A stretch of 6,727 bases of DNA from Porticoccaceae bacterium (GCA_023255165.1 JALRJD010000180.1:1-6727), one strand, 5' to 3'; shown: positions 1 through 6,506, numbered from the stretch's first letter. Made by a program: numbers and translations. The notes: a model not told the origin generated them from the sequence alone.

Positions 1-715
1 CGCTGGCGATAATGCCGGGCAAAAACTCTTCGGTAATCGCCTCGGCGCGTTCAATCTTGGCAATAATATGGGCGCCGCTGCCGGCGGCAACCAGCAGTTC
101 GCGGGTCTCCTCGATATCGGTTTTGGAGCGCACAAAAGAGATCGCCAGATAATCGGTGTGCAGCGCTGCTGCGGTTTTGATATCGGCTTTGTCTTTCTCG
201 GTGAGCGCGGGAGCAGAGAGGCCACCACCAAATTTATTGACGCCTTTTTTGCTCGACAGCACGCCGCCCTGAACCACACGGCAGGTCACCGAGTAATCGT
301 TGCGCGACTCGACATTAAAAGTCAGTCTTCCATCGTCGAGCAGAAGAATATCGTCGATCTGGATGTCGGCGAGCAGATCGCTGGCGATATAGACACCTTG
401 CTGGTCGCCGGCGTCAATGCCAATCTGGCTGTTGAGTACAAAGCTGTCGTTGTCGGCCAGCTCAATTTTTATATCGTTGGCAAAGCTGCCAATACGAATT
501 TTCGGGCCTTGCATATCGCAGAGAATGCCGACCGGAGTTTCCAGTTCGTGGGCGATTTTGCGAATGGTTTCCGCGCGCAGACGATGCTCGTCGGCGCTGC
601 CGTGAGAGAAGTTCAAACGGAACACATTGACCCCTGCACGAATCAATTCGCGAATACAGGTTTCACTGCTGGAGGCGGGCCCCAGTGTTGCGACAATCTT
701 GGTCCTACGCGGCAT
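1..715 (-). CDS. pyk: Pyruvate kinase, N-terminal half (cut by the window edge)
   Basis: Converts phosphoenolpyruvate and ADP to pyruvate and ATP, the last step of glycolysis, in the cytoplasm. I read 238 codons on the minus strand without a stop; family members are about 470-480 residues, so roughly the C-terminal half lies outside the window. Visible family motifs are KIVATLGP (residues 6-13), RLNFSHG (33-39, with the substrate-binding Arg33, Asn35 and Ser37), DMQGPKIRIG (67-76, leading into the B domain), and AKIERAEA (219-226, with the catalytic Lys220). The AKIERAEA form resembles E. coli PykA more than PykF. The start is chosen by the conserved N terminus and by a GGAG eight bases upstream, inside the end of gapA. 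The ATG lies upstream of the gapA stop, giving an 11-base overlap, so the two genes are probably co-transcribed and translationally coupled. Family assignment is very secure; the PykA subtype is an inference. Confidence 0.97.
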   Translation of the reverse strand, partial: MPRRTKIVATLGPASSSETCIRELIRAGVNVFRLNFSHGSADEHRLRAETIRKIAHELETPVGILCDMQGPKIRIGSFANDIKIELADNDSFVLNSQIGIDAGDQQGVYIASDLLADIQIDDILLLDDGRLTFNVESRNDYSVTCRVVQGGVLSSKKGVNKFGGGLSAPALTEKDKADIKTAAALHTDYLAISFVRSKTDIEETRELLVAAGSGAHIIAKIERAEAITEEFLPGIIAS

Positions 716-1733
716 TGTGGTTCTCCGCGGCGGCGGTTAACAGTGCCAGCGCGTTGTCGAGCATTCGGTTGGAGAAACCCCACTCGTTGTCATACCAGGC
801 CATTACCTTGACCAGCGAGCCGTTGACACGGGTTTGGGTCGCATCAAAATTGCACGAGGCCGGCACATGGTTAAAGTCGATAGAGACCAGTGGTTTGTCG
901 TTGTAATTGAGAACGGTTTTAAGCGCGCCCTGGGAGGCTGCCAGAAGCAGTGCATTGACCTCGTCCACGCTGGTTTCACGGCCCGCATTAAAAGTCAGGT
1001 CAACCAGTGAGACATTGATGGTGGGCACACGAACTGCCAGCCCGTCGAGCTTGCCGGCCAGTTCTGGCAGCACCAGTCCAATCGCTGCGGCAGCGCCGGT
1101 CTTGGTTGGAATCATTGACTGGGTCGCGGATCTGGCACGGTAGACATCCGAGTGACAAACATCGCTGAGTTGCTGATCATTGGTGTAGGCGTGAACCGTG
1201 GTCATATAGCCGCTAACAATGCCCAGCGCCTGCTGCAGAGGCTGAACCATGGGCGCCAGGCAGTTGGTGGTGCACGAAGCGTTGGAAATAATGGTCTGTG
1301 AGCCATCGAGAATATGATCGTTAACGCCGAATACGACAGTGGCATCCACGTCGCTGCCTGGTGCCGAGATCAATACTTTGTCGGCACCGGCTTGCAGATG
1401 CAGCGCCGCTTTTTCACGGCTGGTGAAAACCCCTGTGCATTCGCAGACCAGATCAACGCCCAGTTCGGCCCAGGGCAGATCGGCGGGATTGCGCTCGCTC
1501 GACCAGCTGATATGGTCACCGTTGATAACAATTGCGTTGTCGGTAACCTCAACCTGCTGGTTAAAGCGGCCGTGAACTGTATCGAACTGCAGCAGGTGGG
1601 CATTGATTTCAAGGCTGCCAAGATCGTTGATTGCGACAATTTGAATCTGCTTTTGCAGTTCAGGGCGCTCGTAGAGTGCGCGGACAATATTGCGACCGAT
1701 GCGGCCAAAGCCGTTAATGGCGATTCTGTACAT
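705..1733 (-). CDS. gapA: Type I glyceraldehyde-3-phosphate dehydrogenase
   Basis: Oxidises and phosphorylates glyceraldehyde 3-phosphate to 1,3-bisphosphoglycerate using NAD(P), in the cytoplasm. The 342-residue protein is full length. It has the Rossmann motif NGFGRIG (7-13), an acidic cofactor residue Asp37, the catalytic SNASCTTNC with Cys154, the base His181 in HAYTNDQ, and the C-terminal WYDNEWGFSNRM signature near 313-324. The NAD-linked proline found three residues before the conserved Asp in E. coli-type GapA is replaced by Cys193, as in Pseudomonas-like enzymes that carry a non-proline there, so cofactor range is uncertain. The sequence around HAYTNDQ and TKTGAAAAIGLVLPEL argues for GAPDH rather than the related erythrose-4-phosphate dehydrogenase Epd. 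AAGGG seven bases before the ATG is the likely ribosome-binding site. It is first gene of an operon with pyk and diverges from hexR, with a HexR-like operator in its promoter. Confidence 0.97.
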   Translation of the reverse strand: MYRIAINGFGRIGRNIVRALYERPELQKQIQIVAINDLGSLEINAHLLQFDTVHGRFNQQVEVTDNAIVINGDHISWSSERNPADLPWAELGVDLVCECTGVFTSREKAALHLQAGADKVLISAPGSDVDATVVFGVNDHILDGSQTIISNASCTTNCLAPMVQPLQQALGIVSGYMTTVHAYTNDQQLSDVCHSDVYRARSATQSMIPTKTGAAAAIGLVLPELAGKLDGLAVRVPTINVSLVDLTFNAGRETSVDEVNALLLAASQGALKTVLNYNDKPLVSIDFNHVPASCNFDATQTRVNGSLVKVMAWYDNEWGFSNRMLDNALALLTAAAENHNAA

Positions 1734-1792
1734 AAGAGGGCCCTTTTATTGTTGTTAACGCTGCTTGGTGCAGCACTGGCAGCTTTTAATAA

Positions 1793-1807
1793 TGTAGTAA
1801 ACTTACG
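1793..1807. promoter_or_regulatory. Probable HexR operator in the gapA promoter
   Basis: TGTAGTAAACTTACG is an imperfect palindrome close to the gammaproteobacterial HexR consensus, roughly TGTAATNNNATTACA. The outer GTA/TAC core is kept and three positions deviate. It lies immediately downstream of the -10 and spans the predicted transcription start, a place where a bound repressor blocks polymerase. hexR itself is the divergent neighbour, and gap and pyk are known HexR targets in Shewanella and Pseudomonas relatives. Binding has not been tested here. Confidence 0.72.
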
Positions 1808-1810
1808 TAA

Positions 1811-1839
1811 ATTATAGGCTTATGGATTTTTATAGGCAA
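1811..1839 (-). promoter_or_regulatory. gapA-pyk promoter (sigma70-type)
   Basis: On the minus strand, -35 TTGCCT (1839-1834) and a perfect -10 TATAAT (1816-1811) are separated by exactly 17 bases. The predicted transcription start is near 1803-1805, giving a leader of about 70 bases before the gapA ATG. The HexR-like box begins three bases after the -10. This is seen directly in the sequence; activity is inferred. Confidence 0.8.
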
Positions 1840-1939
1840 TAAAAAGCCGGGTTTAATTGGTAAAAGAACGTATTAGGCGCAATTTAAGGTATTTTAATGA
1901 CATTTTGATGAAATATTCTTACCAATCTGCCTGTTTCAG

Positions 1940-1968
1940 CGGACATCGAGCGGCAAAAACCGTAAAAT
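1940..1968 (+). promoter_or_regulatory. Candidate hexR promoter
   Basis: CGGACA (1940-1945, four of six matches to TTGACA) and TAAAAT (1963-1968, five of six matches to TATAAT) are 17 bases apart. Transcription would start near 1975, leaving a leader of about 42 bases. The alternatives in the AT-rich stretch at 1880-1925 have worse spacing. The call is moderate because the -35 is weak. Confidence 0.45.
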
Positions 1969-1974
1969 TGAGGC

Positions 1975-1992
1975 TGTTTTTATGGAAAAACA
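1975..1992. repeat. Perfect inverted repeat at the predicted hexR transcription start
   Basis: TGTTTTT and AAAAACA are perfect complements separated by the four bases ATGG. The 18-base element covers about +1 to +18 of the candidate hexR transcript. As DNA it could be an operator; as RNA it would be a weak A/U-rich hairpin at the 5' end. The outer TGT...ACA recalls HexR boxes, but the length is 18 rather than 15, so it is not a standard HexR site. Confidence 0.5.
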
Positions 1993-2016
1993 CAAAATAA
2001 TCCGAGACCGCCCCCT

Positions 2017-2874
2017 ATGCATGCACAAAATTTGATCAATATTATTTCCGACCAGCTACCCAATCTGAACAAGTCCGAGAGCAAGGTGGCAAAAGTGATT
2101 CTGGCTGATCCGGATGCGGCGACCAAATCCAGTATTGCGGCGCTGGCCAAGGCGGCCGATGTTAGCGAGCCAAGTGTAAATCGCTTCTGCAAGCGCTTTG
2201 ATGCGGCCGGATTTCCCGACTTCAAACTTAAGCTGGCCAAGGCGCTGGTTAGCGGTGTGCGCTTCGTCAATCGCAATGTCAATTCGGACGATGATGTCAG
2301 CAGCTACACGCCAAAGATATTTGACAGCACCATCAACAATCTGGCCATGGTGCGCGACAAGATAAGCCACAGTCTGGTCAACCAGGTGGTGGACAAACTG
2401 ATTCAGGCGCGGCGGATTTACTTCTTTGGCGTGGGTGCGTCAGGCTCAGTGGCTCGTGACGCGGAGAACAAATTCTTTCGTTTCAATCTGCCGGTCTCTT
2501 TTCACGACGATGTGCTGATGCAGCGTATGTTGGCGTCAACTGGCGGTACCGGAGATGTATTCTTTTTTATCTCGCACACCGGGCGCACCAAAGAAGTGGT
2601 CGAGATTGCCGAGATTGCCCGGGCAAATGGCTCTACGGTAATTGGGCTGACCGCGCCGGGTTCGCCACTGGCGCGCATCAGTAGCGTGACGCTGGATGTG
2701 GAAGTGCCAGAGAACACCGATGAATACATGCCGATGACATCGCGGATTGTGCATCTGGTAATACTCGATGTTCTCGCCACCGGTGTGACATTGCGCCGCG
2801 GACCAGACTTCTTGCCGCATCTGGAAAAAATCAAAAACAGCCTGATGCCCACCCGATACCCCAGAGAGAATTGA
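2017..2874 (+). CDS. hexR: HexR, RpiR-family repressor of sugar catabolism genes
   Basis: Transcriptional regulator of Entner-Doudoroff and central carbon genes; in characterised relatives it leaves DNA when it binds 2-keto-3-deoxy-6-phosphogluconate. The 285 residues match the usual length. The N-terminal RpiR helix-turn-helix covers about 1-77, with recognition helix SEPSVNRFCKRFD (50-62) containing the conserved Arg56. A SIS sugar-phosphate domain follows (about 120-260), with GVGASGS (138-144), FFRFNLPV (153-160), ISHTGRT (185-191) and the HexR-type stretch TDEYMPMTSR (234-243). Ser142 and Ser186 correspond by my alignment to the effector-pocket serines of Pseudomonas HexR. The 2017 ATG is the only ATG/GTG/TTG in frame after the upstream stop at 1969 that keeps the whole conserved N terminus, but it lacks a good Shine-Dalgarno sequence. 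It is divergent from gapA, whose promoter holds a HexR-like box. Confidence 0.96.
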   Translation: MHAQNLINIISDQLPNLNKSESKVAKVILADPDAATKSSIAALAKAADVSEPSVNRFCKRFDAAGFPDFKLKLAKALVSGVRFVNRNVNSDDDVSSYTPKIFDSTINNLAMVRDKISHSLVNQVVDKLIQARRIYFFGVGASGSVARDAENKFFRFNLPVSFHDDVLMQRMLASTGGTGDVFFFISHTGRTKEVVEIAEIARANGSTVIGLTAPGSPLARISSVTLDVEVPENTDEYMPMTSRIVHLVILDVLATGVTLRRGPDFLPHLEKIKNSLMPTRYPREN

Positions 2875-3031
2875 AGGGCGAGCAGGTTGGATGGACTTGA
2901 GCTCCACGGCGGCTTTAATCTAGACTAATATTCCTAATCGCAGGCTCTCGAAAAAATGAGTCATAAAATGAGCCCCAGAAAAACTAACATTCACCGCAAG
3001 AATTCATCCCGATCCGCGAGGCCACCCTCAG

Positions 3032-4969
3032 ATGTCAGAATTTCCAACTCATCCAGTTCCCCGTCAGTGGTCCGAATCAGCCTGGATTGATCAGCCGGCT
3101 TATGAAGCCATGTATCAACAGTCGATCGACAACCCGGATCAATTCTGGGCCGATCAGGCAGCACAGTTTCTGAGTTGGGAAACGCCCTGGGACACTGTCT
3201 CTCGAACGGATATCAATCAGGGCCAGGCGGCCTGGTTCGAGGGTGGAAAACTCAATGTCGCAGTCAACTGTATCGACCGCCATCTGACCTCGAGAGCGGA
3301 TCAGACCGCGATTATCTGGGAGGGCGATGACCCGGCCGATGACAGCCGCATCAGCTACGCCAGACTCCACGAGCAGGTTTCCCGGCTCGGCAATGTGCTG
3401 CGCGAACGCGGTGTCAAGAAAGGCGATCGGGTCTGTATCTATATGCCAATGATTCCCGAAGCGGCCTACGCCATGCTCGCCTGCGCGCGCATCGGTGCGG
3501 TGCACTCGGTAGTGTTTGGTGGGTTTTCTCCGGACGCGCTCAAAGATCGCATTCTCGATTCAGACTGTCAGGTGGTTATTACCGCCGATGAGGGCGTGCG
3601 CGCGGGCAAGGCGATACCGCTAAAAGCCAACACCGACAAAGCGCTGGCTAACTGCCCTAATGTTCACACCTGCCTGATTGTGCGCCGCACCGGCGTGGAG
3701 TTGGCATGGCATAACAGCAGGGATGTCTGGTATCACGAGGCGATTGCCTCGGTCGCGGAGGACTGTGCGCCAGAGATTATGGATGCCGAAGACCCGCTGT
3801 TTATTCTCTATACCTCGGGCTCGACCGGCAAACCCAAAGGCGTGGTTCACAGCACCGGCGGCTATCTGTTGATGGCGGCGATGACGCACAAATACACCTT
3901 TGATTATAAAGAGGGCGATGTTTTTTGGTGCACCGCGGATGTCGGTTGGGTAACCGGGCACAGCTATATTTTATATGGGCCGCTGTGCAACGGCGCGATT
4001 ACCCTGATGTTTGAAGGGGTGCCAACCTATCCCGATGCCTCGCGATTCTGGCAGGTGATCGACAAACATCGGGTCAATCAGTTTTACACTGCGCCGACGG
4101 CGATTCGATCGTTGATGGCTGCGGGTGATGAATTTGTCAGCAACACCTCGCGCAGTTCATTAAAGTTGCTCGGCACGGTCGGTGAGCCAATTAATCCGGA
4201 GGCCTGGGAATGGTATTACCGGGTTGTCGGCGAGTCGCGCTGCCCGATTGTCGATACCTGGTGGCAGACTGAAACCGGCGCCCATATGTTGACGCCGCTG
4301 CCCGGCGCCACGCCGCTTAAACCCGGTTCCGCCACACGTCCGTTCTTCGGTGTGCAGCCAGTGCTGCTGGATGCCGATGGCCATGAAATCGAGGGTGAAG
4401 GTGAGGGGCTATTGATGATCAAGGCCTCCTGGCCGAGTCAGATCCGCTCTATCTATGGAGATCATCAGCGTTTTATCGATACCTATTTCAAGCCTTATAA
4501 AGGCTATTACTTTACCGGCGATGGAGCCCGTCGCGATGAAGATGGTTACTACTGGATTACCGGGCGGGTCGACGATGTGCTGAATATCAGTGGTCACCGT
4601 ATGGGCACAGCAGAAGTTGAAAGCGCTCTGGTGCTGCACGAGAAAATCGCCGAAGCGGCGGTGGTCGGCTTTCCCCATGATATTAAAGGACAGGGCATTT
4701 ACTGCTATGTCACGCCGATGAATGGCGTCGTGCCCGACGAGGCATTGCGACTGGAGTTGATCTCACTCTGCGTTCAGGAAATTGGCCCGATCGCCAAGCC
4801 GGATATTATCCAGTGGGCGCCGGGATTACCGAAGACCCGCTCGGGGAAAATTATGCGCCGCATTCTTCGTAAGATTGCCGCCAATGAGTTGGATAACCTG
4901 GGCGATACTTCAACGCTCGCCGATCCGGCGGTGGTTGATGAGTTAATTGCCAATCGGGTTAGCCTCTAG
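3032..4969 (+). CDS. acs: Acetyl-CoA synthetase (AMP-forming)
   Basis: Activates acetate with ATP and CoA to acetyl-CoA through an acetyl-AMP intermediate, in the cytoplasm; this is the high-affinity route for acetate uptake. The 645-residue protein is full length (E. coli Acs has 652). The N-terminal ACAS-type region includes the YEAMYQQS motif. The ATP-binding loop YTSGSTGKPKG is at 260-270. DTWWQTETG is at 408-416, with the tryptophan that limits the acyl pocket to acetate in Salmonella Acs. GDGARRDEDGYYWITGR marks the hinge to the C-terminal domain, and PKTRSGKIMRR carries catalytic Lys606, the residue that is reversibly acetylated in characterised Acs enzymes, so post-translational control is likely. 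GAGG (3018-3021) lies ten bases before the ATG. It is 157 bases downstream of hexR. A weak promoter (TTGAGC at 2897, TAGACT at 2921, 18-base spacing) is possible in that gap, and no HexR box was seen there. Confidence 0.98.
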   Translation: MSEFPTHPVPRQWSESAWIDQPAYEAMYQQSIDNPDQFWADQAAQFLSWETPWDTVSRTDINQGQAAWFEGGKLNVAVNCIDRHLTSRADQTAIIWEGDDPADDSRISYARLHEQVSRLGNVLRERGVKKGDRVCIYMPMIPEAAYAMLACARIGAVHSVVFGGFSPDALKDRILDSDCQVVITADEGVRAGKAIPLKANTDKALANCPNVHTCLIVRRTGVELAWHNSRDVWYHEAIASVAEDCAPEIMDAEDPLFILYTSGSTGKPKGVVHSTGGYLLMAAMTHKYTFDYKEGDVFWCTADVGWVTGHSYILYGPLCNGAITLMFEGVPTYPDASRFWQVIDKHRVNQFYTAPTAIRSLMAAGDEFVSNTSRSSLKLLGTVGEPINPEAWEWYYRVVGESRCPIVDTWWQTETGAHMLTPLPGATPLKPGSATRPFFGVQPVLLDADGHEIEGEGEGLLMIKASWPSQIRSIYGDHQRFIDTYFKPYKGYYFTGDGARRDEDGYYWITGRVDDVLNISGHRMGTAEVESALVLHEKIAEAAVVGFPHDIKGQGIYCYVTPMNGVVPDEALRLELISLCVQEIGPIAKPDIIQWAPGLPKTRSGKIMRRILRKIAANELDNLGDTSTLADPAVVDELIANRVSL

Positions 4970-5073
4970 CTAATAGAACGTCAGTCAATCGACTATGGAC
5001 AAGTAAATAGCCTGACAGGCTGGGCTTATTCAAGTACCATGTCGGGCAATTCAAAAGGGCGAAGATCCTTAAC

Positions 5074-5961
5074 ATGATAATGAACATCCTTTTTAGAAGC
5101 CTTGGTTTTAGACTCTTTGCCTGTCTGACCCTTATCTACGGGGTATTGTTGTTGTGGCCTGCCCATAATCAGGTCAAGCCGATTGCCTTCTATCAAAACC
5201 AGGTTGGACCCGTAAACAATATTGCCCACGGCACCGGCCGCGAGTTGATGCCGGGAAATACGCTGGAGGGCGCACTTAATTCGGTCGCCGTCGGCGCGGA
5301 TATTATCGAACTTGATGTGCACTTGACCGCGGACAAGTTTGTGGTGGTTCGGCACGACGAGACTATTGATTCCACTACCAATGGCAGTGGATTGATTGCC
5401 GAGATGAGTCTGGCGCAATTGCAAAGTTTCGATGTTGGCTTCCATAAAGGCGACTATCCGGACAAGATTGCGCCGCAAGGGATACGTATTCCGACATTGG
5501 AATCGCTGTTTGTCGCCTTGCCGGACAAGCGTTTTTTGATTGAATTAAAACCCGATGATACGGAGACCGGAATCCAGCTCTGTGCGCTAGTGGAAAAACA
5601 CAAATTGTATGATCAGGTTGTGGTTGGTTCTTTCCATTCTTCGGTTTTGCAACGGTTCCGAAAAGTCTGTCCGCGAGTGCCAACATCGCTCGGCGAAGCG
5701 GAAGCGCAAAAGTTGGTGATACTCAGTTGGTTGGGTTTGGGCCACCTCTATAAATCGCCTGGTTACTCTGTTCAGTTGCCATTTGAATACAATGGTGTCA
5801 AGGTGGTTTCGGGAACCCTTTTGCGGGCTGCGAAAAAACTCAATTTACGGGTCGATGTCTGGACGGTAAATGACCCGGAAAAAATGCGCGAGTTGATCGC
5901 GCTCGGGGTCGATGGAATTATTACCGACCGCCCCGATATTCTGCAAGGTATTGATATTTAA
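5074..5961 (+). CDS. Membrane-anchored or exported glycerophosphodiester phosphodiesterase-like protein
   Basis: Family members (GDPD, a TIM barrel) hydrolyse glycerophosphodiesters to glycerol 3-phosphate and an alcohol. The 295-residue protein starts with a hydrophobic segment (about 11-29) after a basic residue, so it is either secreted or held in the inner membrane facing the periplasm; no lipobox cysteine is evident. Catalytic features seen are His52, the metal ligands Glu79 and Asp81 in IELDVHLT, His94 in VVRHDETID, Glu157 and Lys159 in LIELKP, VDVWTVND (260-267) and a closing DGIITDRPD. Oddly, the canonical HRG reads HGT (Arg to Gly53) and PENT reads PGNT (Glu to Gly61), at unchanged spacing. 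Activity may therefore be altered in substrate range or reduced. Met3 (5080) is an alternative start; neither ATG has a strong ribosome-binding site. It stands alone, 104 bases after acs. The fold is secure; the substrate is not. Confidence 0.88.
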   Translation: MIMNILFRSLGFRLFACLTLIYGVLLLWPAHNQVKPIAFYQNQVGPVNNIAHGTGRELMPGNTLEGALNSVAVGADIIELDVHLTADKFVVVRHDETIDSTTNGSGLIAEMSLAQLQSFDVGFHKGDYPDKIAPQGIRIPTLESLFVALPDKRFLIELKPDDTETGIQLCALVEKHKLYDQVVVGSFHSSVLQRFRKVCPRVPTSLGEAEAQKLVILSWLGLGHLYKSPGYSVQLPFEYNGVKVVSGTLLRAAKKLNLRVDVWTVNDPEKMRELIALGVDGIITDRPDILQGIDI

Positions 5962-5980
5962 TGAGAATTAACTGTTTTTA

Positions 5981-6011
5981 GAGGAGGAATTAAACTGGCA
6001 AAGTCGCCAGT
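5981..6011 (+). promoter_or_regulatory. Orphan AGGAGG followed by a perfect palindrome upstream of the XRE gene
   Basis: GAGGAGG (5981-5987) is the best Shine-Dalgarno sequence in the window, but no ATG, GTG or TTG follows at a suitable distance; only a CTG at 5995 does, opening an 8-codon frame. Overlapping that CTG is ACTGGC-AAAGTC-GCCAGT (5994-6011), with perfect 6-base arms. The palindrome ends 23 bases before the longest possible XRE start, so it may be that regulator's operator, or a short RNA hairpin. It lacks a T-run and is not a convincing terminator for the upstream gene. Confidence 0.45.
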
Positions 6012-6034
6012 AATCACCTAAAAATAATACATTA

Positions 6035-6403
6035 ATGGATAGTGAAGCGCGGCATAATTGTCGCATGAACGAGCATATGAGCAAAGAACTAGCCCGATTA
6101 ATGAAGGAAAAAGGTATATCTCAAAGTGGACTTTCAAGAGCCACCGGGGTGCCTCAGCCAACCATTAATCGTATCCTTAGCCAGGTCACCCAGGACCCGC
6201 GGCGCGATTCACTTGTGAGTATCGCCAACTACTTTGGTGTGCCCACCGAAACCCTCTATGCCAACCCCGCTCAGAAGAAAAAGACCCAAAAAAACGGCAA
6301 AGCGATTGAGGATGTTTTTAACCGTATTCTAAGTCTGTCCAAGGCCGAACGGGCGCAACTGTTTTCACTGGTGGCCGATAAATTCAATGAGGATATGAAG
6401 TAG
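6035..6403 (+). CDS. Small XRE-family helix-turn-helix regulator
   Basis: A DNA-binding protein of 122 residues at most. A cI/XRE-type five-helix domain spans about residues 17-75: LARLMKEKGISQSGLSRATG, then the recognition helix PQPTINRILS (40-49), then the SIANYFGVPTETLY end. A lysine-rich linker (81-90) and a short helical tail (90-120, with KAERAQLFSLVADKF) follow; there is no LexA-type peptidase or other enzymatic domain. The start is uncertain: 6035 is the longest frame, but Met11 (6065) or Met15 (6077) would place the domain nearer the N terminus as is usual, and none has a good ribosome-binding site. CATAAT (6053-6058) ends seven bases before Met11, which would allow a leaderless message. 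A palindrome upstream is a candidate self-operator. Target genes are unknown; no phage or toxin partner is visible. Confidence 0.85.
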   Translation: MDSEARHNCRMNEHMSKELARLMKEKGISQSGLSRATGVPQPTINRILSQVTQDPRRDSLVSIANYFGVPTETLYANPAQKKKTQKNGKAIEDVFNRILSLSKAERAQLFSLVADKFNEDMK

Positions 6404-6429
6404 CGTCGGCTGGTTTATTGCGCTTTTTC

Positions 6430-6480
6430 CTCGACCTTTAATTAACTTTCTCTCGACCTTTCTATCGACCTCTGCTCGAC
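6430..6480. repeat. Cluster of four TCGAC repeats between convergent genes
   Basis: TCGAC occurs at 6431, 6453, 6465 and 6476 (steps of 22, 12 and 11). The first three continue as TCGACCT, and CTCGACCTTT is exact at 6430-6439 and 6452-6461. The spacing is near one helical turn or a multiple of it. The stretch is strongly pyrimidine-rich on the plus strand and lies between the ends of the XRE gene and the small minus-strand gene. Its function is unknown: a degenerate tandem repeat or a protein-binding array. Confidence 0.4.
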
Positions 6481-6506
6481 TGTCCTTGCAGACTACTGTC
6501 TCGATA

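Noticed and set aside
1760..1774. GCTGC-TTGGT-GCAGC hairpin in the gapA leader as a riboswitch or attenuator
   Set aside because: A single five-pair stem with no terminator T-run and no conserved riboswitch core.
68..1817. Long plus-strand open frames opposite pyk and gapA (for example 68-811 and 1314-1817)
   Set aside because: The minus-strand products have full catalytic motifs; the plus-strand frames have no family-like sequence and are explained by codon bias of the real genes.
1856..1926. ATTGGTAA and TTACCAAT, an 8-base inverted repeat spread over 71 bases in the gapA-hexR gap
   Set aside because: A pair of this length is expected by chance about as often as not in a gap this size, and the arms are far apart.
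2956..3090. 44-codon frame starting in the hexR-acs gap and overlapping the acs start
   Set aside because: No ribosome-binding site, low-complexity Ser/Arg product, and it runs into the well-supported acs gene in another frame.
5009..5021. AGCCTGACAGGCT hairpin after acs as a terminator
   Set aside because: The stem is only four usable pairs and is not followed by a T-run.
5039..5077. 12-codon frame with an ATGA overlap onto the GDPD start
   Set aside because: No ribosome-binding site and too short to distinguish from chance; noted only because of the overlap.
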